Notes under the pieces: generated by a model
Told to the model about the DNA's origin: nothing
What the model saw: the letters and a program-made list of their open reading frames with translations, nothing else
Database searches by the model: none
Position numbers and translations under genes: made by a program
In this document: in pieces, positions 7,730 to 14,001 of the stretch
Layout of the letters: every line of letters begins with the position of its first letter
Numbering within the stretch: position 1 is the first letter of the stretch
NCBI GenBank assembly: GCA_023422115.1
Contig: JAEZSA010000168.1
Coordinates: 1-18,471 of the forward strand
DNA from: Bacillota bacterium
Lineage (GTDB): Bacteria; Bacillota_I; Bacilli_A; ML615J-28; CAG-698
DNA length: 18,471 bases
Direction of reading: 5' to 3'

Positions 7730-7742
7730 CATTTCTCAAAGA

Positions 7743-7768
7743 AAAAGCAGCTCTAATAAGCTGCTTTT
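7743..7768 (-). terminator. Rho-independent terminator after recO
   Basis: A ten-base-pair stem, AAAAGCAGCT with AGCTGCTTTT, has a six-base loop and continues on the minus strand into TTTTTC and T-rich sequence. It starts a few bases after the recO stop and closes the phoH-ybeY-cdd-era-recO operon. Confidence 0.88.
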
Positions 7769-7772
7769 ACAA

Positions 7773-8510
7773 TTATTTTACAATTCGATCGAGGATATTA
7801 CGAGCACTACTAACATAGCCGAGAAAATGTTCATAGTATGCATCTAAAAATTCATTAATAGCACTGATATGATTGGGTAATCTCGCTAATAAAGCCTCAT
7901 CAATATTCTCTATTTTTGTATTATATAGTGTTTGAAGGGTGAATAAATACTCTCCTCGATAGATTTTTCTTTCATCCCCACTACATTCTTTGCATTTCAT
8001 TCCTCCACCATAGAAATCAAAAAATAATAAATTTTCTTTTTTCTCACAAACCACACATTTAGAAAACGTAGGTCCAACGCCTAATAAAAATAAAAGTTTT
8101 AAGCGAAAGATTATTTCATATATTTGGTGATATTGAGTTTTTTCTAATCTCTCTAAGATAATATCCAAAAAATAGTATAACGTATTAAAATCATCAATAT
8201 GATTGCTCAAGTGGTACGTCATATCAAAGATAACCAAGGTACTTGCTAACTTAGAAATATTTTCTTTAATCTTTGAATAATTATTAATAACCATTCCTGT
8301 TGTTAGAATATCAAAGGAGTTTCGCTTGCTTTTACTAAGTTGAAAGCCTATTTTTGTTAGCACTTGCGAGTAACTATAATTCTTGCTCTTTAGACTACTT
8401 GCAGCACGAGCCAAACAAGTATGTGTTCCTAAAGGACTGATCACTGTCAATAATTTGGAGTTTTCTTGATACTTATTTGCTTTTATCACAATTCCTTCAT
8501 CTAATTGCAT
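7773..8510 (-). CDS. recO: DNA repair protein RecO
   Basis: RecO works with RecR to load RecA onto single-stranded DNA coated by SSB during recombinational repair. The 245 residues match the family. The N-terminal OB-fold (about 1-80) begins with the typical MQLDEGIVIKANKYQENSKL pattern, and the helical domain carries four cysteines, Cys152/Cys155 and Cys173/Cys176, in two CxxC pairs expected to bind zinc. AAGGTGAT upstream of the ATG is the ribosome binding site. It is the last gene of the phoH operon, 17 bases after era, the usual neighbour of recO in Bacillota, and is followed by a terminator. Confidence 0.95.
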   Translation of the reverse strand: MQLDEGIVIKANKYQENSKLLTVISPLGTHTCLARAASSLKSKNYSYSQVLTKIGFQLSKSKRNSFDILTTGMVINNYSKIKENISKLASTLVIFDMTYHLSNHIDDFNTLYYFLDIILERLEKTQYHQIYEIIFRLKLLFLLGVGPTFSKCVVCEKKENLLFFDFYGGGMKCKECSGDERKIYRGEYLFTLQTLYNTKIENIDEALLARLPNHISAINEFLDAYYEHFLGYVSSARNILDRIVK

Positions 8511-8527
8511 TTTATCACCTTGAAAAA

Positions 8528-9439
8528 TTATTTTTCTTCTAAAAAGTAACCCATTTTACGTAATTGTGTCTTTTTGTTTCTCCAGTTTTCTTCTACTTTT
8601 ACCCATAATTCAAGATATATTTTTTGACCAACAATTTTAAGCATATCTTTACGAGCAAAAGTTCCTATTTTTTTAATCATTGATCCTTGACTACCAATGA
8701 TAATCTTTTTTTGCGAAGGACGTTCAACAAAAATAGTTGCTCTAATATTTAATAAATCAGGATTTTCTTCATCGTGTTTCATTTCTTCTACTACCACTGC
8801 TACTGAATGTGGTACTTCCTGTTCGGTTAATGTTAAAACTTTCTCGCGAATGATTTCACCAATGACAAATACTTCTGGATGATCACTTATTTGATCTTCA
8901 GGATAATATTTAGGTCCTTCTTCGAGATAATTACTAATGCTTTTCAATAATGCATTAACATTTTCTCCATTCATGGCACTAATATAAAAAACTTCCGCAA
9001 AAGAAAATTGATTTTGAAACTTAACGATACTTTCTAATAATCGATTTTTATCTCTAATTAAATCTATTTTATTAACTACAAGAAAAACAGGTGTTGTGAT
9101 ATTCTTTAGTAATTCTAAGACAAATTCATCTCCTTTTCCATAATCACTGGTACCATCAATTAATAATAAAATCAAATCCACATCAGACAAAGTAGAGATA
9201 GATTCTTTATTCATATAATTACCCAATTCATGTTGGGGTTTATGGATTCCAGGAGTATCAATGAAAATAATTTGTTCCTGTTCTGTGGTATAAATTCCTC
9301 TAATTTGATTCCGTGTTGTTTGTGGTTTACTACTTATGATTGATATTTTCTGTCCTAAAACATTATTGATTAGGGTAGATTTTCCCACATTAGGACGCCC
9401 AATCAAAGCAACAAATCCAGATTTAAATTTTTCACTCAT
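8528..9439 (-). CDS. era: GTPase Era, 30S ribosomal subunit assembly
   Basis: Era binds GTP and the 3' end of 16S rRNA and is needed for maturation of the small ribosomal subunit. The 303 residues hold a G domain with GRPNVGKS (14-21), DTPG (61-64) and NKID (123-126), then a KH RNA-binding domain with IIGSQGSMIKKIG at 247-259 and the characteristic end VKVEENWRNKKTQLRKMGY. Length and motifs are standard. The first eight bases overlap the end of cdd. With ybeY and phoH upstream it forms an rRNA-processing group found together across Bacillota. Confidence 0.97.
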   Translation of the reverse strand: MSEKFKSGFVALIGRPNVGKSTLINNVLGQKISIISSKPQTTRNQIRGIYTTEQEQIIFIDTPGIHKPQHELGNYMNKESISTLSDVDLILLLIDGTSDYGKGDEFVLELLKNITTPVFLVVNKIDLIRDKNRLLESIVKFQNQFSFAEVFYISAMNGENVNALLKSISNYLEEGPKYYPEDQISDHPEVFVIGEIIREKVLTLTEQEVPHSVAVVVEEMKHDEENPDLLNIRATIFVERPSQKKIIIGSQGSMIKKIGTFARKDMLKIVGQKIYLELWVKVEENWRNKKTQLRKMGYFLEEK

Positions 9440-9842
9440 GAAGATGATCCTCAGAAAAATAATAAGGTAGTAAATCAGCTATTTTCACTTTCATCATATC
9501 TTTATTAAGATTAGTAAGGATTATTTCTACATCCTTATTTAATAGTTCTACCATAACTTGACGACAAGCACCACAGGGAGAAACAGGTTCTTTTGTATGA
9601 GCAACAACTAAAAACTTAACAATATCTTCTTGGCGATATCCTTGAGAGTAGGTATAAAATAAAGCGGTTCGCTCGGCACAATTGGTCAAGCCATAAGAAG
9701 CATTCTCAATATTGCTACCAGTAATGATTTTTCCGTCTTTTAATAAAACAGCAGCGCCCACTTGAAATTTTGAATAAGGAGCATAAGCATTTTGGTAGGC
9801 TTTCATTGCTTCTTGATACATTTGTTCAATAATTTTTTCCAT
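9432..9842 (-). CDS. cdd: Cytidine deaminase
   Basis: Cytidine deaminase converts cytidine and deoxycytidine to uridine forms in pyrimidine salvage. The 136 residues are the usual size of the homotetrameric type. The active site is clear: Cys55-Ala-Glu57 in NCAERTALF, and Cys90 and Cys93 in SPCGACRQ; the three cysteines bind zinc and Glu57 shuttles the proton. The start ATG overlaps the ybeY stop by one base (TAATG) and the end overlaps era by eight bases. In B. subtilis dgkA lies between ybeY and cdd; here it is absent. Confidence 0.96.
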   Translation of the reverse strand: MEKIIEQMYQEAMKAYQNAYAPYSKFQVGAAVLLKDGKIITGSNIENASYGLTNCAERTALFYTYSQGYRQEDIVKFLVVAHTKEPVSPCGACRQVMVELLNKDVEIILTNLNKDMMKVKIADLLPYYFSEDHLHE

Positions 9843-10264
9843 TATTTTCTCCTATAATTTAACTTGTTCAATATCTTTTCTTGTTCAGCAAACATCTTTT
9901 TTTCTGCTTCATCATCTTGATGATCAAATCCTGTTAAATGCAGAATTCCATGAACTAAAAGAAAAGCAAACTCACGTTCAACACTATGATTGTACTGTTT
10001 TGCCTGTTCATAAACACGATCAATACAAATAAAAATATCACCTAAATAACTTCGATTCTCTTCATCATTTTCTTCAAAAGAAATAACATCTGTACTATTA
10101 TCAATATTTCGATACTTTTTATTAACTTCTTTCATCTGATTCAAATTTACTAAAATCACTGATATCCTTTTTCGCTTCAACAATTCTTTTTCAAAATCCT
10201 TGATAATTCTTTGATAATCAAACGTGATTTCTTGAGGATAATTTACAAATAAAGCTATTTTCAT
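9842..10264 (-). CDS. ybeY: Endoribonuclease YbeY, rRNA maturation factor
   Basis: YbeY is a zinc-dependent endoribonuclease involved in 16S rRNA 3'-end maturation and ribosome quality control. The 140 residues end in the metal-binding signature HGILHLTGFDH, with His105, His109 and His115 as zinc ligands. It overlaps the end of phoH by four bases (ATGA) and shares one base with cdd, so the three are probably translated in a coupled manner. Length and motif are standard; there is no fusion to a PgpH or DgkA domain. Confidence 0.95.
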   Translation of the reverse strand: MKIALFVNYPQEITFDYQRIIKDFEKELLKRKRISVILVNLNQMKEVNKKYRNIDNSTDVISFEENDEENRSYLGDIFICIDRVYEQAKQYNHSVEREFAFLLVHGILHLTGFDHQDDEAEKKMFAEQEKILNKLNYRRK

Positions 10265-11223
10265 TGTTTTTTCTCATACCTTTCTATAATCTTATAAACT
10301 AAAGGATGACGCATAATATCTTGTTTTTCGAAGCGAGTAATTCCAATATTCTTGATATTTTCTAATAAAGTAACCGCTTCAACTAGACCTGAATAATTCT
10401 TACTTGGCAAATCTATTTGCGTGATGTCCCCAGTAACAATCATTTTCGAATTATATCCTAATCTTGTAAGAAACATTTTCATTTGTAATAGAGTAGCGTT
10501 TTGGGCTTCATCTAAAATAATGATGGCATTTTCTAGTGTTCTTCCTCGCATATAAGCCAATGGTGCAACTTCTATCGTTCCTTTTTCAATCAGTTTATCA
10601 ACATTTTCTTTACCCAAGCACTCGTATAATCCATCATATAAGGGAATTAAGTAAGGGTCTATTTTTTCCTTCAAATCTCCAGGTAAAAATCCCAATTTTT
10701 CTCCCGCTTCCACAACAGGTCGCACTAAAATAATCTTTTTCACTTGATTTGCTCGAAGTTTATTCACTGCAAATAAAACAGCTAAAAATGTTTTTCCTGT
10801 ACCAGCAGGTCCAATGGCAAAGGTAATATCATTGTCCTCAAGTGATTTGATATAAATTTTTTGATTTAGGGTTCGAGGATAAATTGCCCTTCCACTATTG
10901 GTGGTAAATAAGATTTTTTTATCTAGGTAAAGTTTTACTAGGATAACAGGGCTTATTTTATCCATATTGTTTAAAATAACCATTACATCTGGTAATGCAA
11001 GATCCGTTGTTTTTTCAAAAATTCGTTCTAAAATAGTGAATATACTTTCAATCTCGTTTTGATATTCAAGCTTATCATTTGCAATTAGTACTTCTCCTTG
11101 ACGAACAATAATATCAAAACCATATTTTTCTTCAATGGCTTTCAAAAATGTGTTCTCGGGACCAACTATTCTTGCTTCATTTTCTAAATTGAATATTTTA
11201 TAAACAGATTGATAATTATTCAT
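10261..11223 (-). CDS. phoH: PhoH-family ATPase
   Basis: PhoH-like proteins (YbeZ in E. coli) are P-loop ATPases related to the SF1 helicase core and often work with YbeY in RNA metabolism. The 320 residues have an N-terminal KH-like region (about 10-70) and the ATPase domain with Walker A GPAGTGKT (about 138-145), the segment RPVVEAGEKLGFLPGDL, Walker B DEAQNAT, and TGDITQIDLP. It is the first gene of the operon. The ATG at 11221-11223 has no ribosome binding site at normal distance: AAGGA lies 29 bases upstream with a 19-base inverted repeat between them. An ATT codon within that repeat is a less likely alternative start. Confidence 0.93.
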   Translation of the reverse strand: MNNYQSVYKIFNLENEARIVGPENTFLKAIEEKYGFDIIVRQGEVLIANDKLEYQNEIESIFTILERIFEKTTDLALPDVMVILNNMDKISPVILVKLYLDKKILFTTNSGRAIYPRTLNQKIYIKSLEDNDITFAIGPAGTGKTFLAVLFAVNKLRANQVKKIILVRPVVEAGEKLGFLPGDLKEKIDPYLIPLYDGLYECLGKENVDKLIEKGTIEVAPLAYMRGRTLENAIIILDEAQNATLLQMKMFLTRLGYNSKMIVTGDITQIDLPSKNYSGLVEAVTLLENIKNIGITRFEKQDIMRHPLVYKIIERYEKKQ

Positions 11224-11231
11224 AGTATGAG

Positions 11232-11250
11232 ATATAAGAATTTCTTATAT
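11232..11250 (-). promoter_or_regulatory. Inverted repeat between the phoH ribosome binding site and start codon
   Basis: ATATAAGAA and TTCTTATAT form a nine-base inverted repeat around one central base. In RNA it could fold as eight pairs with a three-base loop. Its formation would reduce the gap between AAGGA (11253-11257) and the ATG at 11223 from 29 to about 10 bases. Only one pair is G-C, so stability is modest; a DNA operator is the alternative. Confidence 0.5.
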
Positions 11251-11275
11251 ATTCCTTTCTTTTATGATTACTATT

Positions 11276-11304
11276 ATTATAGCATAAATATTCTCTTTTG
11301 TTAA
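11276..11304 (-). promoter_or_regulatory. Promoter of the phoH-ybeY-cdd-era-recO operon
   Basis: TTAACA (11299-11304), a 17-base spacer and an extended -10 TGCTATAAT (11276-11284) on the minus strand. It lies between the rpsU terminator and phoH. Confidence 0.82.
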
Positions 11305-11313
11305 TAAGAGAGA

Positions 11314-11336
11314 CAAAAAAAAGCCTTTCGGCTTAT
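11314..11336 (-). terminator. Rho-independent terminator of rpsU
   Basis: AAGCC-GAAA-GGCTT with a stable tetraloop, followed on the minus strand by eight T. It begins directly after the rpsU stop. Confidence 0.88.
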
Positions 11337-11337
11337 T

Positions 11338-11523
11338 TTAGTTAGAACGGCGATATTGTGTCTTTTTCATCGCTCTTTTCTTCATTTTTCTAATATCACT
11401 TGGTTTCAAAAAGTGTTCTCTTTTGCGCGCTTCTTGAAGGGTACCGCTTCTAGACACGTCACGTTTAAAGCGTTTAAGTGTATCTTCAATTGTTTCGTTT
11501 TCTCTAACTATGGTCTTTGGCAT
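11338..11523 (-). CDS. rpsU: 30S ribosomal protein S21 (bS21)
   Basis: S21 is a small basic protein of the 30S subunit that helps mRNA base-pair with the 16S anti-Shine-Dalgarno. With the start at ATG 11521-11523 it has 61 residues, the normal size: MPKTIVRENETIEDTLKRFK to a basic tail MKKRAMKKTQYRRSN. AAAGGAGG ends seven bases before this ATG. An in-frame ATG eight codons upstream would place that ribosome binding site inside the gene, so it is not used. It is a single-gene unit with its own promoter and terminator just upstream of phoH, the same neighbourhood as in B. subtilis but without the genes between them there. Confidence 0.96.
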   Translation of the reverse strand: MPKTIVRENETIEDTLKRFKRDVSRSGTLQEARKREHFLKPSDIRKMKKRAMKKTQYRRSN

Positions 11524-11530
11524 TTTTGTC

Positions 11531-11538
11531 CCTCCTTT
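11531..11538 (-). promoter_or_regulatory. Ribosome binding site fixing the rpsU start
   Basis: AAAGGAGG on the minus strand, seven bases before ATG 11521-11523. It lies within the longer open frame and so excludes the upstream ATG at 11545-11547. Confidence 0.88.
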
Positions 11539-11559
11539 CGCACTCATAATTACTTAAGT

Positions 11560-11588
11560 ATTATACTATATTTCTCGCATGAAATCAA
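11560..11588 (-). promoter_or_regulatory. Promoter of rpsU
   Basis: TTGATT (11583-11588), a 17-base spacer and TATAAT (11560-11565) on the minus strand, 22 bases upstream of the ribosome binding site. Confidence 0.78.
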
Positions 11589-11626
11589 GAAAAAGTTAAT
11601 TTTTTTTATTCTTTACTGTAAATTTT

Positions 11627-12223
11627 TCATTTGTTTTCACAATTTATGTTATCGATAAACTCTTTAAACTGCTTTAGTGCTAAGGCTCGATGAGAAATTT
11701 TATTTTTCTCCTCTAGAGACATTTCAGCGAACGTTTTATTCCTGTGAGGAATATAAAATAAGGGATCATATCCGAATCCAGCAGTACCTTTTTCTTCTTT
11801 AGCGATAACTCCTGTAATCTTTCCCGTGAAATAATGTTCTGCTCCTACTTCATCAATAAAGCAAATCACGGTAATGAAATAAGCTTCACGATCAGAAATG
11901 GTTTCCATTTTTTTAAGTAATAAGTGATTATTATCCTCATAAGTTCCTGTAGAAGAATATCTTGCTGAATAGACTCCTGGTTCACCATTCAAGGCAGGTA
12001 CGACTAATCCAGAATCATCGGCAATTACTGGTAAATGATATTTCTGAAAATAATATCTTGCTTTGATAGCAGCATTTTCTGAAAATGTCTTCCCTGATTC
12101 TATAACTTCATCTTCATCATGAAAATCATCTAGTGTTATTATCATAGCATTAGTAAGCATATTACCAATTTCTATTGTTTTATGCTGATTATGAGTGGCA
12201 AATAAAATTTTCATTTTTTCCAT
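11627..12223 (-). CDS. rdgB: XTP/dITP pyrophosphatase (RdgB/HAM1 family)
   Basis: This enzyme hydrolyses non-canonical nucleotides such as XTP and dITP to monophosphates, keeping them out of DNA and RNA. The 198 residues show the family motifs: ATHNQHK near the N-terminus (9-15), ADDSGL at 68-73 with the catalytic Asp pair, GEPGVYSARY at 80-89, FGYDPLF at 150-156 and SHRALAL from 177. It begins five bases after the ankyrin gene stop with only a weak ribosome binding site, so translation is likely coupled to that gene. ATG codons 1 and 4 are both possible starts. No clear terminator follows; T-rich sequence lies between it and rpsU. Confidence 0.95.
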   Translation of the reverse strand: MEKMKILFATHNQHKTIEIGNMLTNAMIITLDDFHDEDEVIESGKTFSENAAIKARYYFQKYHLPVIADDSGLVVPALNGEPGVYSARYSSTGTYEDNNHLLLKKMETISDREAYFITVICFIDEVGAEHYFTGKITGVIAKEEKGTAGFGYDPLFYIPHRNKTFAEMSLEEKNKISHRALALKQFKEFIDNINCENK

Positions 12224-12228
12224 TGCAA

Positions 12229-13539
12229 TTAAACCAAAGCAACTTTTTTACTTAATAGCAGTTCGATAATCTCATCGCTCGCATATTCCATCGCATATGA
12301 ATAAATAGTAATATGCTTGTCATCAATGTAATTTACATTTGCTTTGTTATCAATTAATAGTTTCACCATTTCATAATCATTTCTAAGAATAGCACGATAC
12401 AAGTAACTACGCCCATAAAATATCTCATTCACATTGGCTTTATGATCTAATAAAAATTTAATGATATCATAATTCTCACTATAAATAGCTATTAATAAAG
12501 CAGACTGATTGTATTCATCGATTTGATCTATTCTAGCGCCTTTTTTATATAATAATTTCACGATGCGAATATTGTTGAAGATAATAGCATAATACATTAA
12601 TGATTTCCCATAATAATCAAAATTATTGACATTTGTTGAAGTAACTTCTTGTAAGACATATTCATAATCACCACGACAAACAGCATCGTGAAGAGAATAT
12701 TTTAAAGACTTTTCTTTATAATCTTGACTACGAGAATAATTAATTAAAAATTCATAATTTTCGAGTTTGTTTGCTCCATTTGCTACTTCGATTGGGGTTT
12801 GGCCAGCATCATTTTTAGCTTGAATATTAAAACCAGCATTTACTAACGCTTTGATTCCTGTAATGGAACAATTTCTTGCAGCGATATGGAGAGGAGTTTC
12901 TCCAAAAATATTCTTTGAATCGCTTATCATCATATGACGCAAAATAAAAATGATTAAATCATCATTACCAGCTTTACATGCATGATGTAATACATTATTT
13001 TTACGATCATCGACTTCAACTAAACTAGCACCATTGTTCAATAAGGTTCGAATAATGACTCTTTTTCCTGATTTAACCCCATGATGAATTGGTTTCATAC
13101 CATTTAGATCAGAAATATTTAGTTTTGCTCCATGATCAAGTAAGCTATTAAGGATTTCTTCTTTTCCATTAGCAGCAGCAATATGAAGAGGGGCTACCCC
13201 TTTTTTATTCTTTGCATTAACTTTAGCTTGTTCAAAAAGCAATCTTTCTACTACTTCTGCATTTCTAAATTGTACGGCTAAATGTAGTGGAGTATCATTA
13301 TATCTGTTTTGCGCATTTACATTGACTTTTAATTTTAATAACAAGTCGACTACTTCATAATAATTATTTCGTGCTGCTTTATGTACTAAATTCTCATTTT
13401 TATTATCAGTGATATTTATATCAAAACCATCTTCATAATATTTGATAATATAGGAGCAATCATTTCGCATAACCGCATCAAAAATATCTTTTGATTGGTT
13501 ATCGCCAACATCTTTATACAAACGATAAATTGTTTCCAT
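12229..13539 (-). CDS. Ankyrin repeat protein (13 repeats), cytoplasmic, function unknown
   Basis: The 436 residues consist almost only of ankyrin repeats of about 33 residues, a fold that binds other proteins. I count thirteen; the best match the consensus (TPLHLAVQFRNAEVVERLLF; APLHIAAANGKEEILNSLLD; TPLHIAARN). They fall into two blocks, repeats 1-8 (about 17-270) and 9-13 (about 280-436). Both begin with a capping-like repeat (DIFDAVMRNDCSYI; SLHDAVCRGDYEYV), which suggests an internal duplication. The second block is more degenerate. There is no signal peptide, membrane segment or enzymatic domain. AAGGGG overlapping the HU stop is the ribosome binding site, so it is cotranscribed with the HU-like gene upstream and rdgB downstream. 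The partner protein is unknown. Confidence 0.9.
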   Translation of the reverse strand: METIYRLYKDVGDNQSKDIFDAVMRNDCSYIIKYYEDGFDINITDNKNENLVHKAARNNYYEVVDLLLKLKVNVNAQNRYNDTPLHLAVQFRNAEVVERLLFEQAKVNAKNKKGVAPLHIAAANGKEEILNSLLDHGAKLNISDLNGMKPIHHGVKSGKRVIIRTLLNNGASLVEVDDRKNNVLHHACKAGNDDLIIFILRHMMISDSKNIFGETPLHIAARNCSITGIKALVNAGFNIQAKNDAGQTPIEVANGANKLENYEFLINYSRSQDYKEKSLKYSLHDAVCRGDYEYVLQEVTSTNVNNFDYYGKSLMYYAIIFNNIRIVKLLYKKGARIDQIDEYNQSALLIAIYSENYDIIKFLLDHKANVNEIFYGRSYLYRAILRNDYEMVKLLIDNKANVNYIDDKHITIYSYAMEYASDEIIELLLSKKVALV

Positions 13540-13543
13540 TATT

Positions 13544-13822
13544 TCACCCCTTATTTATCTTATTATTTAAATCTTTACTCATAGAAAAAGATATTTTAGT
13601 GATTCCTTCGGTTGTCATTTTACTTCCATCAACAGGACTAAAATAAGTATATGGTTTTGTTTTATTTTTTTTAAACGTTCCTAAATTTGTAATCGATACA
13701 CTTTCTTGGTTAATCAAAGAAGTGATTAACTCTTCGATAAAAGCATCTGTAACTTCGATTACATTTTTTTTGGTAAGATTCAATTTTTGACTTATTTTAG
13801 TAACATATTCCTGCTTTTTCAT
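13544..13822 (-). CDS. Divergent HU-family DNA-binding protein
   Basis: HU proteins are dimers that bend DNA and organise the nucleoid. The protein has 92 residues from ATG 13820-13822 (a TTG one codon upstream is possible; AGAGGAG lies eight bases before the ATG). The N-terminal helices (MKKQEYVTKISQKLNLTKKN) and the turn NLGTFKK match the HU core. The DNA-binding arm is unusual: the common RNPQTGE is replaced by FSPVDGS, which keeps a proline (Pro63) and the glycine at equivalent places, and the following arm lacks most of the usual arginines. Gene position after der corresponds to hbs of B. subtilis, so it may be the main HU of this organism. The ankyrin gene follows four bases later. Confidence 0.87.
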   Translation of the reverse strand: MKKQEYVTKISQKLNLTKKNVIEVTDAFIEELITSLINQESVSITNLGTFKKNKTKPYTYFSPVDGSKMTTEGITKISFSMSKDLNNKINKG

Positions 13823-13861
13823 CAAATTATCTCCTCTTGTCCCATATCAAATAACGACTTA

Positions 13862-13890
13862 AGTATAACATTGAAAAAAGTTTAAAACAA
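13862..13890 (-). promoter_or_regulatory. Promoter of the HU-ankyrin-rdgB unit
   Basis: TTGTTT (13885-13890), a 17-base spacer and an extended -10 TGTTATACT (13862-13870) on the minus strand, about 40 bases before the HU start. Confidence 0.65.
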
Positions 13891-13951
13891 CATGAAAATA
13901 TGTTTTTTTTTACTGATTTTTTTCTGTAAATTTACATGAAAAATATGTTTT
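13890..13951. repeat. Pair of imperfect direct repeats upstream of the HU promoter
   Basis: CATGAAAATATGTTTT (13891-13906) and CATGAAAAATATGTTTT (13935-13951) are 44 bases apart, about four helical turns. Each is also a small inverted repeat with ACAT and ATGT arms. They lie immediately upstream of the -35 box and could be paired binding sites for a regulator or for HU itself. A/T-rich background makes chance similarity possible. Confidence 0.4.
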
Positions 13952-13972
13952 AAAATCTGTCTTTTAAAAAAT

Positions 13973-14001
13973 AAAAAAATAGCCTTTTATTATAGGCTAT
14001 T
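13973..14001 (-). terminator. Rho-independent terminator overlapping the der stop codon
   Basis: An eight-base-pair stem, AATAGCCT with AGGCTATT (13994-14001 paired to 13978-13985), has an eight-base loop and is followed on the minus strand by seven T. The der TAG stop lies within the first arm. It ends the cmk/rpsA-der unit. Confidence 0.85.

Noticed and set aside
7674..7739. Upstream ATG codons as the start of the family 9 hydrolase
   Set aside because: They overlap the -35/-10 promoter and lack a ribosome binding site, whereas GGAGGA stands seven bases before the TTG at 7671-7673.
11590..11626. Terminator after rdgB
   Set aside because: Only a short A/T-rich hairpin (TTTAC-A-GTAAA) with T-rich surroundings is present; it is too weak to call.
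11627..13822. TGA read as tryptophan, as in Mycoplasma
   Set aside because: rdgB and the HU-like gene end at TGA at the expected protein ends, and tryptophans (for example in RnfD) are encoded by TGG.
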